Shown here: positions 32,942-40,950 of the stretch, piece after piece
Numbering within the stretch: position 1 is the stretch's first letter
Layout: each line of letters begins with the position of its first letter
Notes under the pieces: model-generated
Database searches by the model: none
Told to the model about the DNA's origin: nothing
What the model saw: only the letters and a program-made list of their open reading frames with translations
Origin: Gammaproteobacteria bacterium
GTDB taxonomy: Bacteria > Pseudomonadota > Gammaproteobacteria > Steroidobacterales > GCA-2729495
Direction of reading: 5' to 3'
Length of the DNA stretch: 45,206 bases
Assembly (NCBI GenBank): GCA_030066665.1
Contig: JASJBD010000014.1
Location: 1 to 45,206, forward strand
Program-made: the position numbers and the translations under genes

Positions 32942-34186
32942 TCAGCGCCATTCGACCGACACCGGCAAGCGCTTGATGCCGCTGATGAAGTTCGAGCGCA
33001 GGTAGGCGTGCGGCTCGGTCTGCTCGACCGTCGCCGCGCGCTTCACGAATTCCTGCAGCAGCACTTTCACTTCCATGCGTGCCAGCCACATGCCGAGACA
33101 GGCGTGCGGGCCGCCCTTGCCGAAAGTCATATGCGGATTCGGGTCGCGGTGGACGTTCAGGTCGAATGGCGATTCGAACTTGTCCGCGTCGCGATTGCCG
33201 GACACGAACCACAGCACGATCTTGTCGCCCTGCTTGATCGTCTTGCCGTGGATGTCGTAATCGCGCATCGCCGTGCGGCGGAAGTGCATCGTGACGGACG
33301 CCCAGCGCAGGAATTCCTCGACCGCCATCTTCCAGCCGGCATCGTCCAGGTGACGCAGCTCGTCGAGCAGGTCCGGCCGGTCGATGAGTTCTTTCATCGC
33401 GTAGGTCATGGTATAGCGGGTCGTATCGTTACCGGCGGAGACCATCAGCACCATGAAGTTCTTGAACTCCATGTCGGTGAGCACTTCACCGTCGCGATCC
33501 GGTGACAGCAGCAGGTTGATCAGGTCGTCGGTCGGATGCTCGCGGCGAATCCGGGCAGTCTCTTCCGCGTATTCGAAGACCTTCAATGCCGCCGGCGAGC
33601 GGAACGGCAGCATCCGGTACTCCTCGGTATCGACCTGATCGACGACATGGTCGGTGAAATCAGGGTCAGTGTTCGCAATCATCATGTCGCCGAGCTCGAC
33701 GAGCATCTGGCCATCCTCGTCAGGCACGCCGAGCAGCCGACCAGCCATGCGCATCGGCAACGGCCTCGCAATCGTCTGCACGAAATCGAATTCGTCATGG
33801 GATGCCGCGTGATCCAACAGTTCGACCGCGATACCGCGAATTGCGTCCTCGTAAGTCGCGACAACCTTGGGACCAAAGCTGCGACCGATCAGCGCCCGCA
33901 GGCGCGTATGTTCGGGCGGGTCCATTTCCAGCAAGCTGCGTCGCGCTTCGGTTTCCTCCTCGGTCATGTCCTCCATGCGCACGCCGTGCGCCGATGAGAA
34001 CGTCTTGTAGTCCTTGTTGAGGTTGAAGATGTCCTGGTAGCGGGTGATGGACCAGAATCCCCGGCCGTCTTCCTCGTCCCACCAGGAGATCGGGTCGTCG
34101 CGCCGAAGGGCTTCGAAAGTGTCATGTGGGACGCCGTTCAAGAAGGCGTCGTGCGACGTCAGGTCCGCGTAATCTGCCTGGCTCAT
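32942..34186 (-). CDS. Cytochrome P450
   Basis: A 414-residue soluble bacterial P450 (class I, needing ferredoxin and ferredoxin reductase). The heme-binding motif is FGKGGPHACLG with ligand C363, the I-helix oxygen-activating motif is MVSAGNDTTR, and the K-helix ExxR is EEFLRW. DPPEHTRLRALIGRSFGP and RRTAMRDYDIHGKTIKQGDKI are also typical, similar to CYP107/CYP125-like steroid and terpene hydroxylases. No ferredoxin gene is close. It is the first gene of the six-gene operon and its promoter must lie in the 155-base gap with the HpaD-like gene, where the shared palindrome lies. Confidence 0.93.
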   Translation of the reverse strand: MSQADYADLTSHDAFLNGVPHDTFEALRRDDPISWWDEEDGRGFWSITRYQDIFNLNKDYKTFSSAHGVRMEDMTEEETEARRSLLEMDPPEHTRLRALIGRSFGPKVVATYEDAIRGIAVELLDHAASHDEFDFVQTIARPLPMRMAGRLLGVPDEDGQMLVELGDMMIANTDPDFTDHVVDQVDTEEYRMLPFRSPAALKVFEYAEETARIRREHPTDDLINLLLSPDRDGEVLTDMEFKNFMVLMVSAGNDTTRYTMTYAMKELIDRPDLLDELRHLDDAGWKMAVEEFLRWASVTMHFRRTAMRDYDIHGKTIKQGDKIVLWFVSGNRDADKFESPFDLNVHRDPNPHMTFGKGGPHACLGMWLARMEVKVLLQEFVKRAATVEQTEPHAYLRSNFISGIKRLPVSVEWR

Positions 34187-34248
34187 TGCTTGTTCCTCTG
34201 GCTGAAAATGGCACGGGGCTGCCGGGTTTGCGCCCCGCGAGCTGTCAT

Positions 34249-34272
34249 GCTAATTTGGTTTGGGTCCAAACG
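34249..34272. promoter_or_regulatory. Shared palindromic operator between P450 and HpaD-like genes
   Basis: The palindrome GGTTTGGGTCCAAACG (34257-34272) matches the FAH-promoter site at 18733-18748 in 13 of 16 bases, and both have TAAT just upstream with the same spacing (TAAT-n-T-n-GTTTGGG), here GCTAAT at 34249-34254. It lies in the 155 bases between the P450 and dioxygenase start codons. A weak TTGCGC 15 bases upstream is the only -35 candidate for the plus strand. The same regulator, probably the MarR protein, would then control both places. Confidence 0.6.
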
Positions 34273-34341
34273 ATTTTTACCGCCCCGCCCGCAGAATGCA
34301 AGCGGGGCTGCACAATAGACGGGCTCGAACGGAGATCGCAG

Positions 34342-35220
34342 ATGGGTGAAATACTCGGAGCGGGCATCATTGCCCACGCGCCAACGATCATGTTTCCGCT
34401 GGAAGAACGGCTGGCGATCAACGACGGCAAGGAAATCACGCTGGTACCGGGACTGGAGCGTCTGCGCAGCGAAGTGCTGGACGAACTGAAACCTGACACC
34501 GTGATCGTGCTCGATACGCACTGGTTTACCACGGTCGAGTTCATCGTCACGTTGCATGAACGACGCCAGGGCAAATACACGTCGGAAGAATTGCCGCGCG
34601 GTATGAGCGCCGTGCCGTACGATCTCACAGGCGATCCGGAATTGGCCCAGATGATCGCGGACTTCGCCGCCGAAGACGGCGTGCGCACGACGGCAATCGA
34701 TGATCCTTACCTGCCGATTCATTACCCGACCGTAAACCTCGCGCACTACCTGCAGGCCCCGGGCGAGCGCTGGATCACGATCGGCGTTTGCCAGACCGCG
34801 GTGGACTGGCAGTTCCTCAGTGTTGGTGCGTCGATCGGCCGCGCGGTCGCCGCCAGCGACCGTCGTGTCGTGATCCTCGGGACTGGCGGCATGTCGCACA
34901 CGTTCTGGCCGTTGCCCGAGTTGCCCAAGCACGAAGCTTCCGATCCCATTCACATCCGCACGCCGGAGGCGCGCGCCGCAGATGAACGGCGTATCGGCTG
35001 GCTGGAAGCGGGCCAGCACGCGGCCGTGATCGATGCCATGGAGGACTACCACCAGTACAACCCGGAGGGCTTTTTCGGGCATTACCTGATGATGGTCGGC
35101 GCAATTGGCGGGCGTGATTGTGAAGTTGCGGGCCGTCGCTTCAGCGAGTATGAAAACGCGACCGGCACCGGCCAGGTGCATATCTGGTTTGACCGACCGG
35201 CCGCTGGCTGGGCGGCATAG
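34342..35220 (+). CDS. Extradiol ring-cleavage dioxygenase, HpaD-like (LigB superfamily)
   Basis: A 292-residue class III extradiol dioxygenase close to 3,4-dihydroxyphenylacetate 2,3-dioxygenase (HpaD), which cleaves catecholic rings with Fe(II) or Mn(II). The N-terminal GAGIIAHAPTIM (H12) and VIVLDTHWFTT (H60) give the histidine ligands; YTSEELPRGMSAVPYDLTGDPELAQMIADFA matches the HpaD signature, and the C-terminal FSEYENATGTGQVH is diagnostic of the family. The ATG at 34342 has GGAG eight bases upstream; the frame opening at 34126 is antisense to the P450. Substrate unproven. Confidence 0.88.
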   Translation: MGEILGAGIIAHAPTIMFPLEERLAINDGKEITLVPGLERLRSEVLDELKPDTVIVLDTHWFTTVEFIVTLHERRQGKYTSEELPRGMSAVPYDLTGDPELAQMIADFAAEDGVRTTAIDDPYLPIHYPTVNLAHYLQAPGERWITIGVCQTAVDWQFLSVGASIGRAVAASDRRVVILGTGGMSHTFWPLPELPKHEASDPIHIRTPEARAADERRIGWLEAGQHAAVIDAMEDYHQYNPEGFFGHYLMMVGAIGGRDCEVAGRRFSEYENATGTGQVHIWFDRPAAGWAA

Positions 35221-35308
35221 GCACCGCCAGCGCGCGTTTCCAGTGTCCTGACGGACCGGCATTCAGCTCCCCCCCGTTTGCCATTCGCGCCTGCAGTGGC
35301 GGCGCCCA

Positions 35309-35345
35309 TTGTTTTAGGTCTTACGACCTAATATTATTCGGGTCA
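35309..35345 (+). promoter_or_regulatory. TetR promoter with perfect palindromic operator
   Basis: TTAGGTCTTACGACCTAA (35314-35331) has 7-base arms (TTAGGTC/GACCTAA) around TTAC. It lies between TTGTTT (35309-35314) and TATTAT (35333-35338), spaced by 18 bases. Repression by occlusion of the promoter is therefore expected, as for autoregulated TetR genes. The start of transcription would fall at about the A of the ATG at 35345, and no ribosome site precedes that codon, so the TetR message may be leaderless. Confidence 0.6.
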
Positions 35346-36040
35346 TGGCCGGGATGTCAAAAGCCGAAGGTACAGCCAGCGCCGGCCTGGGCCAGATTCG
35401 CGAGGGCAATGCGCTGCGCGCCAGCGGTCGGCGAACCGCGGCCCGCATTGTCGAGGCTGCCTACGACATGTTGAAGACCGGCGACTCGGCGAATTTTTCC
35501 CTGCGCAACGTGGCTGAGGCCGCCGGCATTCGGCTGGGCAATTTGCAGTATTACTTCCAGAGGCGCGAAGACCTGATCCGCGCGGTGCTCGATCACGTCG
35601 GCGAAGTCTACAACCGCCGTTACGATGACTTGCTGGCCGCGGCGCCGGACAGTGCCGAGGGGCGTTTCGAAGCGGTTATCCGCTGGAACTTCGAGGACGT
35701 CGGTGCCACCGAAACGCGACATTTTTTCATCCAGTTCTGGGGGCTGTTGAGCGAGGCTGACGATTACACGGGCGAGTTGCTGGCGCAGCTCTACGCGCCC
35801 CAACTGCGCCGGCTGCAGGAACGCATCCTGGAACTCGTGCCAGCACTCGACCCGGATAATGCGCAGCTGCGTGCGGAAATCATCGCCGCGATGATCGAAG
35901 GCTTTACCGTGCAGGCACCGGCCAGTTCCCAGCTCGCGACGCGGCTCGGACCGTTGTGCGACCTGACCGTCGAAACCGCGTTTCGCATTGCGCGCGGACC
36001 CGTCTCGAACACAGACAAGCCCGGAGGGCACCAACAATGA
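35345..36040 (+). CDS. TetR/AcrR family transcriptional regulator
   Basis: A 231-residue repressor. TAARIVEAAYDMLKTGDSANFSLRNVAEAAGIRLGNLQYYFQRREDLIRAVL is the TetR helix-turn-helix with the FSLRNVAEAAGI...LQYYF signature, and an all-helical ligand domain follows (about 100-215). There is an unusually long polar N-terminus of some 30 residues; an internal ATG at 35354 is an alternative start. Its stop overlaps the start of the aminotransferase gene (ATGA), so regulator and enzyme are co-expressed. It probably binds the palindrome just upstream. Confidence 0.92.
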   Translation: MAGMSKAEGTASAGLGQIREGNALRASGRRTAARIVEAAYDMLKTGDSANFSLRNVAEAAGIRLGNLQYYFQRREDLIRAVLDHVGEVYNRRYDDLLAAAPDSAEGRFEAVIRWNFEDVGATETRHFFIQFWGLLSEADDYTGELLAQLYAPQLRRLQERILELVPALDPDNAQLRAEIIAAMIEGFTVQAPASSQLATRLGPLCDLTVETAFRIARGPVSNTDKPGGHQQ

Positions 36041-37338
36041 CGAGCAACCAGGAATTGCGCGCCATGCGCGACAGTGCAGTGCCGCGTGGTATCGGCACGA
36101 TGCATCCGGGCATCTTCGCCGCGCGCGCCAACGGCGCGGAGATCTGGGACGTGGAAGGCCGGCGCTACATCGACCTGGCCGCCGGTATTGCAGTGGTGAA
36201 TACCGGCCACAATCACCCGCGCGTGATCGAAGCGGTCAGGGCGCAGTTGGAGAACTTCTCGCATCCCTGTTTCCAGGTAACGCCGTACGAGAACTACGTG
36301 CGCCTGGCCGATCGCCTGAACCGTCTGGCGCCCGGTAACACGCCGAAGAAGACCGTGTTCCTCACCACCGGCGCCGAAGCCGTGGAAAACGCCGTGAAGA
36401 TCGCGCGCGCGCATACCGGCCGGCCCGGCGTGATTGCTTTCGGCGGTGGTTTCCACGGTCGCACGATGATGGCGCTGGCGCTGACCGGCAAAGTTGCGCC
36501 GTACAAGGCGGGATTCGGGCCGTTCCCCGGCGATGTGTATCACGTCCCGTTCCCGATCCCCTATCACGGCATCAGCGAGCAGGATTCGTTGCAGGCGCTG
36601 GGACAATTGTTCCGCACCGACATTGAACCCGGTCGAGTGGCGGCGATCATTATCGAGCCGGTTCAGGGTGAGGGCGGGTTCTATCCGGCATCGAACTCAT
36701 TCCTGCAGTCACTGCGCAAGATTTGCGATGAGCATGGCATCGTGATGATTGCAGACGAGATTCAGACCGGCTTCGCGCGCACCGGCAAGCTGTTTGCGAT
36801 TGAACATGCCGGTGTGGAACCGGACATCATCACGGTCGCCAAAGCGCTGGCCGGCGGTTTTCCATTATCTGGTGTGATCGGCAAGGCGGAGATCATGGAC
36901 GCGCCGCCGACCGGCGGCCTGGGCGGGACCTACGGCGGCTCACCCGTCGGCTGCGCGGCCGCGCACGCGGTACTCGATGTGATTGAGCAGGATGACCTGG
37001 TCGCGCGCGCCGCTCGAATCGGTGAACGCTTCACTTCGTGGGTCGAAGGGATCAGGGCCGCCAATCCCTGCATTGGTGATGTACGCGTCAAAGGCGCAAT
37101 GATCGCGATGGAATTCGTGCGCAACGGTGATGCCGACCAGCCGGACCCCGAATTGACCAAAGCACTGGTTACCGCCGGCGCCGAGGCCGGACTGATCCTG
37201 TTGTCCTGCGGCGTTCGCGGCAACGTGGTGCGGTTGTTGCCGCCGCTGGTAATCAGTGATGCCTTGTTTGACGAAGCGTTAGGGCAGCTTGAAACGGCAC
37301 TGGCGCGAGTCGCGGAGAACCTGCCGAAAGCAAGCTAG
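36037..37338 (+). CDS. gabT: 4-aminobutyrate aminotransferase-like class III aminotransferase
   Basis: A 433-residue PLP enzyme of the GabT/PuuE type that would move the amino group of 4-aminobutyrate or another omega-amino acid to 2-oxoglutarate. The PLP lysine is K269 (TVAKALAGGFPLSG), and ADEIQTGFARTGKLFA, LTTGAEAVENAVKIARAHTGR, GGFHGRTMMALALTGK and IIEPVQGEGGFYP are the usual motifs. The ATG at 36037 has GGAGGG nine bases upstream and overlaps the TetR stop. Other omega-transaminases are possible. With the GS-like ligase and amidotransferase it would complete a Puu-like route. Confidence 0.9.
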   Translation: MTSNQELRAMRDSAVPRGIGTMHPGIFAARANGAEIWDVEGRRYIDLAAGIAVVNTGHNHPRVIEAVRAQLENFSHPCFQVTPYENYVRLADRLNRLAPGNTPKKTVFLTTGAEAVENAVKIARAHTGRPGVIAFGGGFHGRTMMALALTGKVAPYKAGFGPFPGDVYHVPFPIPYHGISEQDSLQALGQLFRTDIEPGRVAAIIIEPVQGEGGFYPASNSFLQSLRKICDEHGIVMIADEIQTGFARTGKLFAIEHAGVEPDIITVAKALAGGFPLSGVIGKAEIMDAPPTGGLGGTYGGSPVGCAAAHAVLDVIEQDDLVARAARIGERFTSWVEGIRAANPCIGDVRVKGAMIAMEFVRNGDADQPDPELTKALVTAGAEAGLILLSCGVRGNVVRLLPPLVISDALFDEALGQLETALARVAENLPKAS

Positions 37339-37350
37339 ACTGACACTATC

Positions 37351-39405
37351 GTGCTGCGCCTGTTTTCACATCGGCATCGACCGCCGGAACTCGGCGCGTT
37401 TCCGCTGGAAGATCTGGCGCGCACGTCGGTGATGCCGGACACGCGCTGGGTGCGCCCCCTGGCTTTGCCGCCGGATGGCAGCCCGCTGTGTACGGCGATT
37501 CGCCAGTCCATCGACTGCATGGATGAGATGCGCGACGGCGAAGTTTCATCGCTGCCTGCGGAGATCCCGAGTGACCCGGCGGAGCGTGCCGCGCACCTCA
37601 AAGCGGCCTGCTACTACCTCGACGCGAGTTTGGTCGGTATCTGCCGGATCCCGGATGCGGCCTGGCTCGACGACAGTCAAACCGGACATGACTATGCGCT
37701 GGTCATCCTGACCGAGTACACCCGCGATCCGGAGCAGAACGCAGCGGATGAAGCCTGGCTGGATGGCAGTCAGGCGCATCGGGCAGCCGTTCGCGTCGCC
37801 GAGGTCGCGGCGGTGATGGGCAACTACCTGCGCATGCTGGGTTTCAATGGCCGCATGCATACCATCACGGCGACCGATTTGAATCTGCCGCTTCTGATGG
37901 TTGCCGCCGGACTCGGCCAGGCTGACGGCGCGATGGGCGAAGTCTCCGCACCGTTTATCGGGCGCGGGTATGGCGTCGCCGCGGTCACGACCAACCTGGA
38001 ATTGGCGACTGACTATTGCCTGGAGCCGGGCGCGATTCATGCTGCCGATGGGCTCGCGAACTGGTTGGGTTGGGGCGGCGCGCGGCCGGGCTTCCAGGGT
38101 CGGCCATTCAGCCGGCGGCCGTTTCATCTCGGGCCCTACCCGATGGAGAAGATCCCGCGCGCCTGGCAACCAACGACCGAGATCGATGCCGCGAATATTC
38201 CGCGAATTCCACAGCGGCACGACATGTTCTGGCGCGCCGAACTCGGTGATCTCGGCGACAAGGCGCAGCATTGGGCATTGCACGAACGCATGATCGCGAA
38301 ATCCCCATTCGGTCATGCGCTGCTGCCGGTGCTCGGCGGGCGCGTGCCGCTGCAGTTCGGTGACGAGGCCGACACAGTTGCGCCCGGTCTGGACGACCCG
38401 GCTGCGAACAGCAAAGTGGTGAAGGCGATGCTGTATTACCTCGGCGCGGACATGGTCGGCATTTGCGAAATTCCCGAATACGCGTGGTATTCGCACGGTA
38501 TCGACGGCAAACCGATCGAGCCCTATCACCGCTACGCGATCGTCACGCTGATTGACCAGGGTTACGAAACCATGGAAGGCGCGAGCGGCGACGACTGGAT
38601 CAGCGGCGCGCAAAGCATGCGTGCCTACTTACGGGCGCAGTTAGTCGGTAACATCACCGCCGGGTTCCTGCGCGGCCGCGGGCATTCGGCCCGGGTGCAC
38701 AGCGTGATCGAGCAGGATGTGCTGCACATCCCGTTGATTCTGCAGTCCGGTCTCGGTGAGCTGTCGCGCATCGGCGAGCTGGTACTGAATCCGTATGTCG
38801 GGCCACGCTTCAAGTCCGGCATCGTCACGACCAACCTGCCCCTGGCCGTCGATCAGCCGATCGATTTCGGCCTGCAGGATTTCTGCCAGCAATGTCTGAA
38901 ATGCGCCCGCGAGTGCCCGTGCCAGGCAATTCCGTTCGGCGACAAGATCATGTTCAACGGCTATGAGATGTGGAAGCCGGACGTGGAAAAATGCGCTCGC
39001 TATCGGATCACGAACAACGCCGGCTCGATGTGCGGGCGTTGCATGAAGACCTGTCCGTGGAATCTCGAGGGCGTGCTGACCGAGCGACCCTTCCTGTGGA
39101 CCGCGATGCACCTGCCATTCACGCGCAAGTGGATTGCGGAACTGGATGACAAGGTTGGCAATGGCCGCATCAACCCGGTGAAGAAATGGTGGTGGGACCT
39201 CGAAGCTGATGCCGACGGTCGGTACGTGCCGGCGCGCAAGACCAATGAACGGCAGCTCGAATTCCGGCCGCTTACCGATCCCAGCAAGCAAAAACTGGCC
39301 TGCTACCCAGCGGATATGGCGCCAGCGCCCGATGCCGGTCCAACGCCGCCAGACCGGAAAGAGGGCATGCGACGCTACCGGCAGGCGGAGAGGAGATCGT
39401 CATGA
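37351..39405 (+). CDS. Reductive dehalogenase-like corrinoid iron-sulfur protein with duplicated module
   Basis: A 684-residue protein with a C-terminal RdhA-type iron-sulfur domain. Cluster one is C512-x2-C515-x2-C518-x3-C522 (FCQQCLKCARECP); cluster two is C548-x12-C561-x2-C564-x3-C568 followed by PWN. The preceding module (about 358-510: YYLGADMVGICEIPEYAW, LQSGLGELSRIGE, GIVTTNLPLAVDQPIDFG) is the RdhA corrinoid domain. A second copy without clusters is seen at 84-240 (YYLDASLVGICRIPDAAW, VTTNLELATD). It has no twin-arginine signal and no RdhB anchor gene, so it is cytoplasmic, of the respiration-independent type, resembling what I recall of the NpRdhA layout. No fused reductase is present. 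GTG start 12 bases after gabT. Confidence 0.8.
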   Translation: MLRLFSHRHRPPELGAFPLEDLARTSVMPDTRWVRPLALPPDGSPLCTAIRQSIDCMDEMRDGEVSSLPAEIPSDPAERAAHLKAACYYLDASLVGICRIPDAAWLDDSQTGHDYALVILTEYTRDPEQNAADEAWLDGSQAHRAAVRVAEVAAVMGNYLRMLGFNGRMHTITATDLNLPLLMVAAGLGQADGAMGEVSAPFIGRGYGVAAVTTNLELATDYCLEPGAIHAADGLANWLGWGGARPGFQGRPFSRRPFHLGPYPMEKIPRAWQPTTEIDAANIPRIPQRHDMFWRAELGDLGDKAQHWALHERMIAKSPFGHALLPVLGGRVPLQFGDEADTVAPGLDDPAANSKVVKAMLYYLGADMVGICEIPEYAWYSHGIDGKPIEPYHRYAIVTLIDQGYETMEGASGDDWISGAQSMRAYLRAQLVGNITAGFLRGRGHSARVHSVIEQDVLHIPLILQSGLGELSRIGELVLNPYVGPRFKSGIVTTNLPLAVDQPIDFGLQDFCQQCLKCARECPCQAIPFGDKIMFNGYEMWKPDVEKCARYRITNNAGSMCGRCMKTCPWNLEGVLTERPFLWTAMHLPFTRKWIAELDDKVGNGRINPVKKWWWDLEADADGRYVPARKTNERQLEFRPLTDPSKQKLACYPADMAPAPDAGPTPPDRKEGMRRYRQAERRSS

Positions 39406-40499
39406 AAACAGGTTTCGTTCATCACGAGCTGTTCATGTGGCACAACACCGGCAACTTTGCGGGTGTCATGCCCTTCGGTAATCCAGTGCAGCCATACGAA
39501 CACGTCGAAAATCCAGAGACCAAGCGGCGCATCAAGAATCTGCTGGATGTCTCGGGCATGACCGGGAAACTGGTGCCGATCGAACCGCGGCCGGCGACCG
39601 AGGAAGAACTGCTGCGCTTTCATACAAAAGACCACATCGAGAAGATTCAGTCGCTGAACGAATCCTTCGGGGTGGACGCCGGTTTCTTTACGCCGATGGG
39701 ACGCGGCAGCTACGAGATTGCGCTGTTGTCAGCCGGGGGTGTCATTGAAGCTGTGGATGCCGTGCTCAGTGACCGCGTCGACAATGCGTATGCGCTCGTG
39801 CGCCCGCCGGGCCATCATGCGCTGCCGGACCTGGCGATGGGATTCTGCCTGTTCGGCAATGCTGTGATCGCCGGCAAACACGCGCTCGATGTGAAAGGTC
39901 TGGAGCGGATCGCGTATGTGGATTGGGATGTTCACCACGGCAACGGGACGCAGGCCGGTTTTTATGACGACCCCCGCGCGCTGACCATCTCAGTGCACCA
40001 GGACAACTGCTTCCCGCCGGATTCCGGTCATCTGAGCGAGATTGGTGAGGGCGCCGGCGAGGGGTTCAATATCAATGTACCGTTACCACCCGGCTCCGGG
40101 AACGGCGCCTACGAAGCGACTTTCGACCGCGTCGTGCTGCCTGCACTGCGCCGCTACAAACCAGAGCTGATTATCGTGCCCAGCGGGTTCGATGCTGGCG
40201 CGCACGATCCGCTCGGCAGAATGATGGTAACCGGCGGTGAGTATCGCAGCCTGACGCGGAAGATGATGCGCGTTGCCGACGAGGTCTGTGATGGTCGACT
40301 GGTGCTGTGCCACGAAGGCGGCTACAACGCGCCGACGGTGCCGTTCTACGCGCTGGCCGTGATCGAAGCCCTGTCCGGCGTCGACAGCGGCGTCGAGGAT
40401 CCATTTGATCCCTTGCTGAGCGTCATGGGACAGCAGGAATTGCAACCCCACCAGGATGCGCTGATCCGGCAGGCAGAAGAACTGCTGGACCGGCTCTAG
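39402..40499 (+). CDS. Histone deacetylase-like / acetylpolyamine amidohydrolase
   Basis: A 365-residue arginase/deacetylase-fold zinc enzyme (class II HDAC-like, acetylpolyamine amidohydrolase group). RPPGHHA holds the charge-relay histidines H138-H139; the zinc ligands are D176 and H178 (YVDWDVHHGNGTQ) and D264 (SGFDAGAHDPLG); CHEGGYN is the closing motif. It would deacetylate acetylated polyamines or other amides in the cytoplasm. The ATG overlaps the upstream stop (ATGA). Its own stop shares the four-base palindrome CTAG with the convergent cupin gene. Confidence 0.9.
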   Translation: MKTGFVHHELFMWHNTGNFAGVMPFGNPVQPYEHVENPETKRRIKNLLDVSGMTGKLVPIEPRPATEEELLRFHTKDHIEKIQSLNESFGVDAGFFTPMGRGSYEIALLSAGGVIEAVDAVLSDRVDNAYALVRPPGHHALPDLAMGFCLFGNAVIAGKHALDVKGLERIAYVDWDVHHGNGTQAGFYDDPRALTISVHQDNCFPPDSGHLSEIGEGAGEGFNINVPLPPGSGNGAYEATFDRVVLPALRRYKPELIIVPSGFDAGAHDPLGRMMVTGGEYRSLTRKMMRVADEVCDGRLVLCHEGGYNAPTVPFYALAVIEALSGVDSGVEDPFDPLLSVMGQQELQPHQDALIRQAEELLDRL

Positions 40500-40858
40500 T
40501 CGCCGTCTACCAGGCAGAACGACTTGGCGAAGCGCGGTGATGTAACGTTCCAGGTCACGCGCGTGTGCTGCTTGATGATGAATCCATCGCCCACGCCATA
40601 CGTGACGGTTTCGCCGCTGTCGTGATACGAAATGCTGACTTCGCCCTCGAGCACGAACGAATGCTCCGTCGCGGGCCAGTCGATTTCGGCACTGCCGGTC
40701 TGCTGGGTGAAAACGCCGGCGACGATGCCCTCGCCTTGGTAATCGACCCGAATCCTGGCGTCGAGATCGTTGCTGACACTGAGCGCACCATTGGCCTCGG
40801 TGTCGAATGGTATGAACTCGCTCAGATCAAATTTCTGTCCGGCGCTATAGCTGACCAT
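40496..40858 (-). CDS. Cupin domain protein (DUF861/EutQ-like type)
   Basis: A 120-residue single cupin. It shows EIDWPATEHSFVLEGEVSISYHDSGETVTYGVGDGFIIKQHTRVTWNV, the two motifs with the EGE and D-G-F-I-I-K turns of the PF05899 cupins related to ureidoglycine aminohydrolase. The motif-1 histidine pair is incomplete, so metal binding is doubtful. The ATG at 40858 has GGAG nine bases upstream; the frame extends to 40885. It is divergent from the thiolase gene with 92 bases between. Confidence 0.78.
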   Translation of the reverse strand: MVSYSAGQKFDLSEFIPFDTEANGALSVSNDLDARIRVDYQGEGIVAGVFTQQTGSAEIDWPATEHSFVLEGEVSISYHDSGETVTYGVGDGFIIKQHTRVTWNVTSPRFAKSFCLVDGD

Positions 40859-40950
40859 GATCGTCACTCCGCTTGATCGGCACATTAATATAGGCGGTTA
40901 CTATTCATGTTCATAGCGTCAGGCCGGCCATTGCCGGGAGTCAGGGACTG

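Noticed and set aside
37351-39405. Epoxyqueuosine reductase QueG
   Set aside because: QueG is about half this length and lacks the duplicated N-terminal module; the motif order here fits RdhA better.
40859-40950. CTAT...ATAG operator between cupin and thiolase genes
   Set aside because: Only four-base arms; not distinguishable from chance.
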